Assembly (NCBI RefSeq): GCF_034653275.1 | Contig: NZ_JAYEES010000003.1 | Location: 992,001-1,056,000, forward strand | Source of the DNA: Nitrospirillum sp034653275 | Lineage (GTDB): Bacteria; Pseudomonadota; Alphaproteobacteria; Azospirillales; Azospirillaceae | Direction: 5' to 3' | DNA length: 64,000 nt | Part shown: positions 27,027 to 35,406 of the stretch, piece after piece | Numbering within the stretch: position 1 is the first letter of the stretch | How the letters are laid out: every line of letters starts with the position of its first letter | The notes under the pieces: model-generated | What the model saw: only the letters and a program-made list of their open reading frames with translations | What the model was told of the DNA's origin: nothing | Databases searched by the model: none | Translations under genes and position numbers: made by a program

Positions 27027-28109
27027 ATGAAGTTCCTGGACCAGTGCAAAATCTACCTGAAGAGCGGTGACGGCGGCCCCGGCTGCGTCGGCTTCCGCCG
27101 GGAGAAGTTCATTGAGTTCGGCGGACCGGACGGCGGCAACGGCGGGCGCGGCGGCGACATCGTGATCGAGGCCGTGGACGGCCTGAATACGCTGATCGAC
27201 TATCGCTACAAGCAGCACTTCAAGGCGCAGCGCGGCGGCCACGGCATGGGCCGCGACCGCTCGGGTGCCGCCGGCGAGCCCATGGTGCTGAAGGTGCCCG
27301 TGGGCACCCAGGTCCTGGACGAGGACCAGGAGACGGTGCTGGCCGACATGATGGAGGTGGGCCAGCGCATCGTTCTGCTGAAGGGCGGCGACGGCGGCTT
27401 CGGCAATGCCCATTTCAAGACCTCCACCAACCGCGCGCCCACCAAGGCCGGCCCCGGCTGGCCGGGGGAGGAGCGCTGGGTGTGGCTGCGCCTGAAGCTG
27501 ATCGCCGACGTGGGCCTGGTGGGTCTGCCCAACGCCGGCAAGTCCACCTTCCTGGCGGCCGTGTCGCGCGCCCGGCCCAAGATCGCCGACTATCCCTTCA
27601 CCACCCTGGTGCCCAACCTGGGCGTCGTGCGCGCGGGTGAGGAGGAGTTCGTGGTGGCCGACATCCCCGGCCTGATCGAGGGCGCGCACGAGGGCCACGG
27701 CCTGGGCGACCGCTTCTTAGGCCATGTGGAGCGCACCCGCGTGCTGCTGCACCTGGTGGACGGCACGCAGGAGGATGTGCAGAAGGCCTACCGCACCATC
27801 CGCCGCGAGCTGCGCGCCTATGGCGGCGGCCTGGCGGAGAAGCCGGAGATCGTGGCCCTGAACAAGGTCGACGCCCTGTCCGAGGAAGAGCTGGCGGAAA
27901 AGAAGCTGAAGCTGCGCCGCTCCGCCAAGAAGCCGGTCATGGTGCTGTCCGGCGCCACCGGCGAGCACGTGCCCGACGTGCTGTATGCGCTTCTGGAGCA
28001 GATCAAGGCTGCGCGCCTGATGGATGGCGAGGAAGCGCGCAGCAAGGCATACAAGGCGCGGTACAATCCCCTGGACGACATCTCCCAGGCCGACAAAGGG
28101 ACACGTTAG
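27027..28109 (+). CDS. obgE: GTPase ObgE/CgtA
   Basis: Ribosome-associated GTPase needed for 50S maturation and linked to the stringent response. 360 residues. Glycine-rich Obg domain (about 1-158: GGDGGPGCVGFRREK, GGxGGRGGDI), then the G domain with P-loop GLPNAGKST (166-174), DYPFTTL, DIPGLIEGAHEGHGLG and NKVD. It ends soon after the G domain, as in short alphaproteobacterial forms. proB starts three bases after its stop, so they are co-transcribed. Confidence 0.97.
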   Translation: MKFLDQCKIYLKSGDGGPGCVGFRREKFIEFGGPDGGNGGRGGDIVIEAVDGLNTLIDYRYKQHFKAQRGGHGMGRDRSGAAGEPMVLKVPVGTQVLDEDQETVLADMMEVGQRIVLLKGGDGGFGNAHFKTSTNRAPTKAGPGWPGEERWVWLRLKLIADVGLVGLPNAGKSTFLAAVSRARPKIADYPFTTLVPNLGVVRAGEEEFVVADIPGLIEGAHEGHGLGDRFLGHVERTRVLLHLVDGTQEDVQKAYRTIRRELRAYGGGLAEKPEIVALNKVDALSEEELAEKKLKLRRSAKKPVMVLSGATGEHVPDVLYALLEQIKAARLMDGEEARSKAYKARYNPLDDISQADKGTR

Positions 28110-28112
28110 AAA

Positions 28113-29300
28113 ATGAACGACGCCGCCGACCGCACGGAAGTTTCTTCAACCGATGCGGCGGCGGTGTTTAGTGTCCCGCCGGTGTTGGGCGCCAAGCGCC
28201 TGATCGTCAAGATCGGCTCCGCCCTGCTGGTGGATGGCGAGACGCACCGCATCCGCCGCGACTGGCTGGACAGCGTGTGCGACGACGTGGCCGCATTGCG
28301 CCGCCGGGGCGTGGACGTGGTTATCGTCTCCTCCGGCGCGGTGGCCGTGGGGCGGGAGCACCTGGGCCTGGTGGGCCGCCCGCTGAAGCTTGAGGAAAAG
28401 CAGGCAGCCGCCGCCACCGGCCAGATCCGCCTGGCCCACGCCTATCAGGAAACCCTGGCCCGCCACGACATCACCGTGGCCCAGGTGCTGCTGACCCTGG
28501 ACGATACCGAGGACCGCCGCCGCCACCTGAACGGCCGCGCCACCATTGAGACGCTGCTGAAGCTGGGCGCCGTTCCCGTGATCAACGAGAACGACACCGT
28601 GGCCACCGCCGAGATCCGCTTCGGCGACAACGACCGCTTGGCCGCCCGCGTGGCGCAGATGATCAGCGCCGACACCCTGATCCTCATGTCCGACATCGAC
28701 GGCCTCTACACCGCCGACCCGCGCAAGGACCCGGCGGCCAGGCACCTGCCGGTGGTGACCGAGGTGACGCCGGAGATCGAGGCCATGGCGGGTGAGCCGC
28801 CCGCCGGCTACAGCAGCGGCGGCATGGTGACCAAGATTGCCGCCGCCCGCATCGCCGTCGCCGCCGGCTGCCGCATGGCCATCGTTTCCGGCAAGCGCCA
28901 GCATCCGCTGGCGGCGCTGGAGAAGACGGTGGAGCAGGGCGGGGCGCTGTGCACCTGGTTCCTGCCGTCGGCTGGACCCGGCACGGCGCGCAAGCGCTGG
29001 ATCGCCGGCTCCCTGAAGCCGGCCGGCACGCTGGTGGTGGACGAGGGTGCGGCCCAGGCCCTGGCGCGCGGCGGCAGCCTGCTGCCCGCCGGCGTGCGCG
29101 GGGTGGAGGGGGAGTTCGAGCGCGGCGACCTGGTGGCCGTGCGCACCCAGGCCGGCCGCGTCATCGCCCGCGGTCTGGTCGCCTACTCGGCCGAAGACGC
29201 CCGCCGCATCCAGGGCCGCCGCAGCGCCGAGATCGAAGCCAGCCTGGGCTGGCGCGGCCGGGACGAGATGATCCACCGGGACGACCTGGCGCTGGGGTAA
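28113..29300 (+). CDS. proB: Glutamate 5-kinase (gamma-glutamyl kinase)
   Basis: Phosphorylates glutamate as the first step of proline synthesis; feedback-inhibited by proline in the family. 395 residues: amino-acid-kinase domain (about 28-280; IVKIGSALLV, SSGAVAVGREHLG, INENDTVATAEIRFGDND, SDIDGLYTADPR) and a C-terminal PUA domain (about 300-380; GTLVVDEGAAQAL). The first 28 residues are an extra, variable leader, so a later start cannot be excluded. Immediately downstream of obgE, a common order. Confidence 0.95.
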   Translation: MNDAADRTEVSSTDAAAVFSVPPVLGAKRLIVKIGSALLVDGETHRIRRDWLDSVCDDVAALRRRGVDVVIVSSGAVAVGREHLGLVGRPLKLEEKQAAAATGQIRLAHAYQETLARHDITVAQVLLTLDDTEDRRRHLNGRATIETLLKLGAVPVINENDTVATAEIRFGDNDRLAARVAQMISADTLILMSDIDGLYTADPRKDPAARHLPVVTEVTPEIEAMAGEPPAGYSSGGMVTKIAAARIAVAAGCRMAIVSGKRQHPLAALEKTVEQGGALCTWFLPSAGPGTARKRWIAGSLKPAGTLVVDEGAAQALARGGSLLPAGVRGVEGEFERGDLVAVRTQAGRVIARGLVAYSAEDARRIQGRRSAEIEASLGWRGRDEMIHRDDLALG

Positions 29301-29346
29301 GGCCGGGGATCTCGACTTTCGGATGCCGGGATGCCATCTTCTAAGC

Positions 29347-29535
29347 ATGAGTAAGCCCGCGCCCATTCCTGAGTTGGACGAAGAGCAGGCGGCCGAATTG
29401 GCTGCGCTGACCGCTGCCGTCGCCGAGGCGGATGCGGACCTCCGGGCGGTCCCGCACGAGGAAATGCGGGCATGGCTGTTGGAGTTGGCCGCCGGCAACT
29501 TCGACGCGCCGCCGCCGGTTGCTCGCCTCCTGTAA
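29347..29535 (+). CDS. Putative antitoxin of a RelE/ParE-type module
   Basis: 62-residue acidic protein, rich in A, E and D, with PHEEMRAWLLELAAGNFDAPPPVARLL near the C-terminus. That pattern is seen in small antitoxins placed just before ParE-like toxins. No clear DNA-binding fold is visible. An in-frame start at 29323 would add eight residues. Its stop overlaps the toxin reading frame. Confidence 0.6.
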   Translation: MSKPAPIPELDEEQAAELAALTAAVAEADADLRAVPHEEMRAWLLELAAGNFDAPPPVARLL

Positions 29536-29807
29536 AAGTCATCTGGCGCAATGCGGCGCTGGGGGATGTCGGTCGTATCGCCCAGCACATCGCGGAAGAA
29601 AATCCAGTCGCTGCCCGGCAGGTCGCTCGGGAGTTGGTGCTTGCAGGTGACAGCCTGGGAGTCTTTCCCCGCCGGGGACGTCCCGGACGTGTTCCCGGCA
29701 CGCGTGAACTTGTGACGGTGCGGCCTTACATCATTGTCTATCGCATTGAGGAGGCTGGCCGCGTGGCCATCCTGCGTGTATGGCACGCCGCGCAGGATTG
29801 GCCCTGA
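29472..29807 (+). CDS. Type II toxin-antitoxin system RelE/ParE family toxin
   Basis: Small toxin with the RelE/ParE fold: VKVIWRNAALGDVGRIAQHIAEENP at the start of the conserved part, then FPRRGRPGRVPGTRELVTVRPYIIVYRI and a C-terminal VWHAAQDWP. ParE members poison gyrase and RelE members cut mRNA; which applies here is unknown. The start is doubtful: ATG 29472 overlaps the antitoxin by 64 bases, and homology-like sequence begins only at about 29532, where no ATG/GTG/TTG is in frame. Confidence 0.75.
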   Translation: MAVGVGRRQLRRAAAGCSPPVKVIWRNAALGDVGRIAQHIAEENPVAARQVARELVLAGDSLGVFPRRGRPGRVPGTRELVTVRPYIIVYRIEEAGRVAILRVWHAAQDWP

Positions 29808-29836
29808 ATTCCCTCCTTCTTCCCCGAGTCGATTCC

Positions 29837-30556
29837 TTACCTGGACCCTAACGCGCTCGGCAATTCACGTAAGGATGCAAGCTCGATATAGGGGTGGGGA
29901 ATCGGGCCGGACACCATCTCGTGTGCCCAGGTGGTGTGGTAGGGCACGTGGAAACCTAGGCCGCCCAGGGCCGCCACCGGCAGGACGTCGGACTTCAGGG
30001 AGTTGCCGGCCATGGCGAAGTCGGCGGGGGCCACGCCGTGGCGGTCCAGCAGGCGGCGGTAGGTGGCGTCATCCTTTTCCGACACGATCTCGATGCGGTG
30101 GAACAGGTCGGCCAGGCCGGAGCGGGCGATTTTGCTTTCCTGGTCGAACAGGTCGCCCTTGGTGATCAGCCACACCTCGTGGTCCCGCTCCCGCAAGGTT
30201 TCGATCACCTCCAGGGCGCCGTCGATCAGGTCCACCGGGTGGGCCAGCATGGCGCGGCCGCGCCGCACCAGCGTCTCGATGGCGATGCCGGGGATGCGCC
30301 CCTCGGTCAGCTCCAGCGCCGTCTCGATCATCGACAGGGTGAAGCCCTTGATGCCGTAGCCGTAGGTCACCAGGTTGCGCCGCTCCACCAGCAGCAGGCG
30401 CTCATCGATGGTGGCCTGGTCCAGGTCGCTGTGGCGCAGCAGCAGATCGCGGAACTCGGCGTACGAGGTCGAGAACATGGCCTCGTTGTGCCAGAGCGTG
30501 TCGTCGCCATCGAGGGCGATGACGCGGGGGGGCACCCGGGGCGTAGGGACAGGCAT
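29837..30556 (-). CDS. HAD family hydrolase
   Basis: Haloacid-dehalogenase-type phosphatase of 239 residues. Motif I is ALDGDDTLW (nucleophile D about residue 16), motif II is in LITKGD, and motif III/IV are EIVSEKD and AGNSLKSDV. A helical cap lies between. Such proteins usually hydrolyse small phosphorylated metabolites; the substrate is unknown. The start at 30556 has GGAG nine bases upstream. The MFS gene ends 21 bases before it on the same strand, so the two may be co-transcribed. Confidence 0.88.
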   Translation of the reverse strand: MPVPTPRVPPRVIALDGDDTLWHNEAMFSTSYAEFRDLLLRHSDLDQATIDERLLLVERRNLVTYGYGIKGFTLSMIETALELTEGRIPGIAIETLVRRGRAMLAHPVDLIDGALEVIETLRERDHEVWLITKGDLFDQESKIARSGLADLFHRIEIVSEKDDATYRRLLDRHGVAPADFAMAGNSLKSDVLPVAALGGLGFHVPYHTTWAHEMVSGPIPHPYIELASLRELPSALGSR

Positions 30557-30577
30557 GGTGCGCAACTCCAAAGAAAC

Positions 30578-31777
30578 TCAGGCGGCCTGATCGGGGGCCG
30601 CGACGGAAGGGGACGATACCCCCGCCGCCCGCATCAAGGCCAGGCAGAGCAGGGATGCGGCCAGGCCGCAGGCGGCGGCGCTGGTCCAGCCCCAGTGGCC
30701 GGCGAAGGCAGCGAACAGCGGCGGCCCGATGAGGGAGCCGCTGGCGCCGAACTGGGTCAGCAGGCCGTTGGCGGCGGGCAGGCCCCGGTCCGACCCCGCC
30801 ACGGCGGGCAGCAGGGCGAAGGCCAGGCCGGGATAGATGCCGGACAGGGCGTTGAGGGCGATGACCACGCCGGCGGCGGTGGCGAGGTCGGGCGCCGGCC
30901 CGAACACCAGGAACAACAGCAGGGCCGGCAGCATGATGCTGAGCGCCATCAGGGCGAAGGACGGCCCCCGCGCCAGGTCCTGCCCATGGTTGTGGTGATT
31001 CCACCACCCCGCCACCGCGCTGCCGGCCACGGTGGCGAAGGAGGCGACGCCGGTGATCAGGCCGGCGGTGTCGGCGCTGGCGCCGGCCTTGTCCACCAGG
31101 AAGGTGGGCAGCATGCCCAGCAAGCCGACCTCGAACGTGGTGTAGCAGCCGAAGCCCAGGGCCAGGGCCCAGGCCCGCCGGGTGGGGCCGGTCCCGCCTG
31201 CGCCTGTTCCGCGCACCCGGGCGCCCACTCCTGCCGTCATGGGCAGGGACAGGACCAGGGCGCCGGCCGCCACCACGCCGCCGCCGAACAGGGCGCCGCG
31301 CCACGACCATAGCTCCGCCGCCCAGCCGGACAGGATGGCGCCCAGGGCCAGGCCCACGGGCACGAAGCTGCTCCACAGGGCCAGCGCCACGCCGCGCTGG
31401 CGCGGGGTCGCCGTTTCCAGGATCAGCATGGGGGCGGCGATGACGGTGATGAGATAGCCGGCGCTCTCCACCACCCGCCACGCGATCAGCGCCGCCGGGC
31501 CGGGCGCCAGGCTTTCGCCCAAGCCGCCCAGCGCCAGGAAGGCGGTGCCGGCCAGCAGCGCGGGGCGCCGACCCGCCCGCTGGATCAGGCCGCCGGCGAT
31601 GCGGCCGAAACCGGCGCCGCCGATCTCCAGCAGCGAGATCACCAGGGCCGCCACGGTGAGACTGAGGCCCAGGTCGCGGGAGATGAGGGGGATCAGGGCC
31701 GACATCTTGCCCAGCTGGGCGGCGGCGATGACGCCGACACAATAGAACCAGCCGATCTTGACCCAGGTGCCGCTCAT
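30578..31777 (-). CDS. MFS transporter
   Basis: 399 residues, about 12 hydrophobic helices. It begins MSGTWVKIGWFYCVGVIAAAQLGKM and has the MFS loop motif GGLIQRAGRRPALLAG. Specificity cannot be told; the group resembles YbjJ/CynX-like sugar or anion exporters only weakly. The ATG at 31777 is used; upstream frames read through the divergent promoter. It is divergent from an XRE-type regulator with an inverted repeat between them. Confidence 0.85.
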   Translation of the reverse strand: MSGTWVKIGWFYCVGVIAAAQLGKMSALIPLISRDLGLSLTVAALVISLLEIGGAGFGRIAGGLIQRAGRRPALLAGTAFLALGGLGESLAPGPAALIAWRVVESAGYLITVIAAPMLILETATPRQRGVALALWSSFVPVGLALGAILSGWAAELWSWRGALFGGGVVAAGALVLSLPMTAGVGARVRGTGAGGTGPTRRAWALALGFGCYTTFEVGLLGMLPTFLVDKAGASADTAGLITGVASFATVAGSAVAGWWNHHNHGQDLARGPSFALMALSIMLPALLLFLVFGPAPDLATAAGVVIALNALSGIYPGLAFALLPAVAGSDRGLPAANGLLTQFGASGSLIGPPLFAAFAGHWGWTSAAACGLAASLLCLALMRAAGVSSPSVAAPDQAA

Positions 31778-31816
31778 GATGCCCTCAACCGCGTGACGCC
31801 CGCCAGCGGGCGGGGG

Positions 31817-31832
31817 ATGCCATTTTTGGCAT
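31817..31832. promoter_or_regulatory. Inverted repeat in the MFS/XRE divergent promoter
   Basis: ATGCCA-TTTT-TGGCAT, perfect 6-base arms. It lies 40 bases upstream of the transporter start and about 60 upstream of the regulator, a typical place for an operator of an autoregulated XRE protein. Confidence 0.45.
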
Positions 31833-31892
31833 GGCCGGCGGCGAAAGGCCGTGAATAAGATATGCGTGGACAAAGGGCGCAGGACATCACCC

Positions 31893-32471
31893 ATGGGCCG
31901 CAGTATCGCCGCTGTCATCGGCCCCGTGTCGCACCTGGGGCCCTCGCTCCGGATGTGGCGCACCCTGCGCCGCATGAAGCAGAGCCATGTGGGGGAAGTG
32001 CTGGGCGTTTCCCAGGCTACGGTGTCGCGCTGGGAATCGGGGGCGCTGGCGCCCGACGCCGATGAACAGACCGCCATCCGGCTGCTGATGCGCGCCGGCC
32101 TGGACAGCGCCGCCGACCGGGAGCTGGCGCGCCTGGTCAACCAGTCAAGCGGGGCGGTCCACCTGGTTTGCGACCTGACGCACACCTTGCTGGCCCTGTC
32201 GCCGGCCCGGGAACGGGACTTCGGCCGGACGCGGGCCGACCTGCTGGGCACTTCGCTTTGGCCCTATGCCACCGAGGACATCGTGGCGGCGGAGGCCACC
32301 CTGCCGGATCTGGGCTGGTTCGAGGCCGGGCCGCCGGCCCTGGAACTGACGACCCGCGCCAACCGCTCGGCCGAGGTGCCCATCCACGCCAGCCGTTTCC
32401 GCTGGGTGCGCTTCCAATTGTCGGACGGCACCTTCGCCCGGCTGGTCGACACCATCGCGTACGATAATTAG
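31893..32471 (+). CDS. XRE-type helix-turn-helix regulator with PAS-like sensor domain
   Basis: 192 residues. The N-terminal helix-turn-helix lies at about 20-60 (SHVGEVLGVSQATVSRWESGALAPD), followed by a helical link. The C-terminal 100 residues look like a PAS fold (LLALSPARERDFGRTRADLLGTSLWPYATEDIVAAE). ATG at 31893 is preferred because AGGA stands eight bases upstream; a GTG at 31851 is possible. It probably controls the divergent MFS gene in response to a small ligand bound by the PAS-like part (inference). Confidence 0.8.
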   Translation: MGRSIAAVIGPVSHLGPSLRMWRTLRRMKQSHVGEVLGVSQATVSRWESGALAPDADEQTAIRLLMRAGLDSAADRELARLVNQSSGAVHLVCDLTHTLLALSPARERDFGRTRADLLGTSLWPYATEDIVAAEATLPDLGWFEAGPPALELTTRANRSAEVPIHASRFRWVRFQLSDGTFARLVDTIAYDN

Positions 32472-32510
32472 CCGTGGCCAAGATACCAGCGGCATGAGCC
32501 TGCCCATGCC

Positions 32511-32543
32511 GTGGGCCGCGACTGCGGCCGCCGGCGCTTGAGG
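32511..32543 (-). repeat. Dispersed structured repeat, copy 5 (short)
   Basis: On the minus strand CCTCAAGCGCCGGCGG is followed by the hairpin GGCCGC-AGTC-GCGGCC, a shortened form of the family. Just upstream, GAAGAGACT/AGTCTCTTC (32548-32567) pairs across the metW stop codon. Confidence 0.55.
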
Positions 32544-32557
32544 CTACAGAAGAGACT

Positions 32558-33193
32558 TCAGTCTCTTCGCAACAAAAAGATGCCTTGCTCCCCCGACCAG
32601 TTGGCGCGCCAGGTGGTGGCGTCGCTGGTCAGTTGGCGGCCGGCGTGGTCCAGGATGGCGCTGCGTTCCACCGTCACCCCGCCCAGGTCGGCGCACAGCG
32701 CGGTGAAGTCGGCGATGGTGCAGAAGTGGATGTTGGGCGTTTCCCACCACTGGAAACCCAGCCGGTCGGTCACCGGCATGCGCCCCGTCAGCAGCAGGGC
32801 CAGACGCACCCGCCAATAGCCGAAATTAGGGAAGGAGACGATGACGCGGCGGCCGATGCGCAGCATCTGCAGCAGCACGCCGCGCGGGTCGCGCGTGGCC
32901 TGCAGCGTCTGCGACAGGATGACGTAGTCGAAGGCGTCGCTGGGATAGTCCTTCAGGTCGGTGTCGGCGTCGCCCTGGATGACGGACAGGCCGCGCGACA
33001 CGCATTCGCGCACGCCATCCATGCCCAGTTCCATGCCGCGCCCGTCGACACCCTTCTCCCGGGTCAGCAGGTCCAAGAGGGCGCCATCGCCACAGCCCAC
33101 GTCCAGCACGCGGGCGCCCGCGCTGACCATGTCGGCGATGCGGCGCAGATCGCCGCGGATGTCGGTGCGGGGGGGAATGACCGTGGCGTCCAT
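32558..33193 (-). CDS. metW: Methionine biosynthesis protein MetW
   Basis: 211-residue methyltransferase-fold protein with SAM motif VLDVGCGDGALL (about 29-40) and the MetW signatures LSQTLQATRDP, SFPNFGYWRVRL and LPVTDRL-like GRMPVTDRLGFQWW. MetW pairs with MetX in homoserine O-acyltransferase function; its own reaction is not settled. It begins four bases after the metX stop. Confidence 0.95.
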   Translation of the reverse strand: MDATVIPPRTDIRGDLRRIADMVSAGARVLDVGCGDGALLDLLTREKGVDGRGMELGMDGVRECVSRGLSVIQGDADTDLKDYPSDAFDYVILSQTLQATRDPRGVLLQMLRIGRRVIVSFPNFGYWRVRLALLLTGRMPVTDRLGFQWWETPNIHFCTIADFTALCADLGGVTVERSAILDHAGRQLTSDATTWRANWSGEQGIFLLRRD

Positions 33194-33197
33194 GGGA

Positions 33198-34403
33198 TCA
33201 GACCCGCCGTTTCAGGCCGCGATGATCGGCGCAGCCGTTGATGAAGCCGCGCATGACCTGGTGGAATTCCGGCTCATCCAGCAGGAAGGCGTCGTGGCCC
33301 TTGTCCGTCTCGATCTCCACGAAGCTGACGTTGGCGGCCACGGCGTTCAGCGCGTGCACCACCGCCCGCGACTCGGATGTGGGGAACAGCCAGTCGCTGG
33401 AGAAGCTGGCCAGGCAGAAGCGCACGGGCGTGCCCTTGCCGCCCACGCGGAAGGCCTGGGCCAGTTGGCCGCCGTGCTCCGCCGCCAGGTCGAAATAGTC
33501 CATGGCGCGGGTGATGTAGAGGTAGCTGTTGGCGTCGAAGCGGTCGACGAAGCTGGCGCCCTGGTGGCGCAGGTAGCTTTCCACCTGGAAATCGGCGTCG
33601 AAGCCGAAGGTGATGGCCTGGCGGCTTTGCAGGTTGCGGCCGAACTTGCGGTGCAGCGCCGCCTCGGACAGGTAGGTGATATGGGCGGCCATGCGGGCCA
33701 CGGCCAGGCCGCGCGCCGGGTTGGTGCCGGCCCGCTGATAGGCGCCGTCGCGCCATTCCGGATCGGCCATGATGGCCTGGCGCCCCACCTCGTGAAAGGC
33801 GATGTTCTGAGCCGAATGGCGGGCGGCGGTGGCGATGGGCACGGCGGCGAACACCCGCTCCGGATAGGCCACGGCCCATTGCAGCACCTGCATGCCGCCC
33901 ATGGAGCCGCCGATGACGCAGAACAACTGGTCGATGCCCAGCGCGTCGATCAGCAACGCCTGCGCCCGCACCATGTCGCCGATGGTGATGACGGGGAAAT
34001 CGATGGCGTAGGGCTGGCCCGTGGCCGGGTTCGCGTCGTGCGGGCCGGTGGACCCCATGCAGCCGCCGATGACGTTGCTGCAGATGACGAAGAACCGGTC
34101 CGTGTCCACCGGCTTGCCCGGGCCCACCAGCATCTCCCACCAGCCGGGCTTGCCGGTGATGGGGTGGCGGTCGGCCACGTACTGGTCGCCCGTCAGGGCA
34201 TGGCACACCAGGATGGCGTTGGACTTGTCGGCGTTCAGGGTGCCGTAGGTCTGGTAGGCCACGGTGAAGGGCCCCAGCTGCCCGCCGCCGTCCAGGGGCA
34301 TGGGCCGGTCGGCACCCAGCACCATGCGCTGCCCGGGCAGGACCCCAAGGGCGGGCGCGGACGGGGCGCCGGAACTATCCGTGTAGGCAGGCGGGGTGAT
34401 CAT
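33198..34403 (-). CDS. metX: Homoserine O-acetyltransferase (or O-succinyltransferase)
   Basis: Alpha/beta-hydrolase enzyme that acylates homoserine in methionine synthesis. 401 residues. Catalytic triad Ser167 (GGSMGG), Asp336 (SSDWLFP) and His369 (KGHDAFLL). Alphaproteobacterial MetX paired with MetW often uses acetyl-CoA, but the acyl donor cannot be told with certainty. No SAM-II riboswitch is seen in its short leader. First gene of a metX-metW operon. Confidence 0.95.
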   Translation of the reverse strand: MITPPAYTDSSGAPSAPALGVLPGQRMVLGADRPMPLDGGGQLGPFTVAYQTYGTLNADKSNAILVCHALTGDQYVADRHPITGKPGWWEMLVGPGKPVDTDRFFVICSNVIGGCMGSTGPHDANPATGQPYAIDFPVITIGDMVRAQALLIDALGIDQLFCVIGGSMGGMQVLQWAVAYPERVFAAVPIATAARHSAQNIAFHEVGRQAIMADPEWRDGAYQRAGTNPARGLAVARMAAHITYLSEAALHRKFGRNLQSRQAITFGFDADFQVESYLRHQGASFVDRFDANSYLYITRAMDYFDLAAEHGGQLAQAFRVGGKGTPVRFCLASFSSDWLFPTSESRAVVHALNAVAANVSFVEIETDKGHDAFLLDEPEFHQVMRGFINGCADHRGLKRRV

Positions 34404-34433
34404 CGTGGGGCGAGCCTTGGAATGCAGCCTGCA

Positions 34434-34463
34434 TGACTAGGAAGGCGGGGTACCCCAAGTCAA
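34434..34463 (-). promoter_or_regulatory. Putative promoter of metX-metW
   Basis: On the minus strand, TTGACT (34463-34458), 18-base spacer, TAGTCA (34439-34434). The leader would be only about 25 nucleotides, leaving no room for a riboswitch. Confidence 0.45.
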
Positions 34464-34517
34464 CGTTTTCTTTGATTTTGTGGGGGGCAGGCTCTAAGAC
34501 TCACTCGTTTCAGGTCC

Positions 34518-34523
34518 TATAAT
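34518..34523 (+). promoter_or_regulatory. Consensus -10 of the chorismate mutase gene
   Basis: TATAAT lies 13-18 bases before the start codon, so the transcript would have a leader of about 5-7 bases. No ribosome site is seen. A -35 is weak (around 34495). Confidence 0.4.
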
Positions 34524-34535
34524 CCGAACCCGTCC

Positions 34536-35399
34536 ATGCCCCCTGCCAGCCCCTCCGTCGACGCCCTGCGCCGTGAAATCGATGAGATCGATGCGGCCAT
34601 CCATGACCTCATCATGCGGCGCGCCCGGGTGGTGGAGCGTATCGCCCAGTCCAAGGCGGGCGCCAAGGTCTTCATCCGGCCGGGGCGTGAGGCGGGCATC
34701 CTGCGGCGCCTGGTGGCCCGCCACCAGGGCAGCGTGCCCGTGGCCGCCATCGTCCGCATCTGGCGCGAAATGATCGCCGCCATGACCCTGATCCAGGGGC
34801 CCTTCGCCGTGGCCGTCTACGCGCCCGACGACGACCGCCGCCTGTGGGACATCGCCCGCGACCATTACGGCACCGTCACCCCCCTGGCGCCGGCGAACAC
34901 CGCCCAGGCCGTGCTGCGCGCCCTGGCCGAGGGCAGCGCCACCGTGGGCGTGGTGCCCGTGCCGGAGGAAGAGGAGACGGACCCCTGGTGGCGTTTCCTC
35001 ATCAGCGACGACACCAAGACGCCCAAGATCATCGGCCGCCTGCCCTTCTGCAGCCGCCCCGGCCAGAAGGAGGGCGGCGACGCCCTGATCCTGGGGGCCG
35101 TGCCGCTGGAGGCCACGGGCCAGGACCACACCCTGCTGGGCGTGGAACTGGCGCAGGACATGAGCCGCGGCCGCCTGAAGGACATGATGGAGGCCGCCAG
35201 CCTGCCCGTCGGCTGGTTCCGCATCTTCCATCTGCCGGGCGGCGGCGGGTCCGTCCACCTGATCGAGGTGGAGGATTTCGTGGACGGCGACGACGCGCGC
35301 CTGGACGCGCTGGCGGAAAAGCTGGGCGACGCCCTGGTGCGTGTGCTGCCCGTGGGCGCCTATGCCCTGCCCATCACGCTGGACGTCAAGAAGCCCTGA
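34536..35399 (+). CDS. Chorismate mutase (AroQ class) with C-terminal extra domain
   Basis: 287 residues. The N-terminal 90 residues form an AroQ-type helical chorismate mutase (VDALRREIDEIDAAIHDLIMRRARVVERIAQSK, later RIWREMIAAM) that converts chorismate to prephenate for Phe/Tyr. The next 190 residues resemble a prephenate-dehydratase-like periplasmic-binding fold (FAVAVYAPDDDRRLWDIARDHYG) but lack the dehydratase TRF motif, so dehydratase activity is doubtful. Followed by hisC and tyrA, the usual alphaproteobacterial aromatic cluster. Leader nearly absent. Confidence 0.88.
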   Translation: MPPASPSVDALRREIDEIDAAIHDLIMRRARVVERIAQSKAGAKVFIRPGREAGILRRLVARHQGSVPVAAIVRIWREMIAAMTLIQGPFAVAVYAPDDDRRLWDIARDHYGTVTPLAPANTAQAVLRALAEGSATVGVVPVPEEEETDPWWRFLISDDTKTPKIIGRLPFCSRPGQKEGGDALILGAVPLEATGQDHTLLGVELAQDMSRGRLKDMMEAASLPVGWFRIFHLPGGGGSVHLIEVEDFVDGDDARLDALAEKLGDALVRVLPVGAYALPITLDVKKP

Positions 35400-35406
35400 T
35401 ATGTGT

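Noticed and set aside
34404..34535. SAM-II riboswitch upstream of metX
   Set aside because: The predicted promoter leaves a leader of only about 25 bases, and the conserved SAM-II pairing and loop bases were not found.
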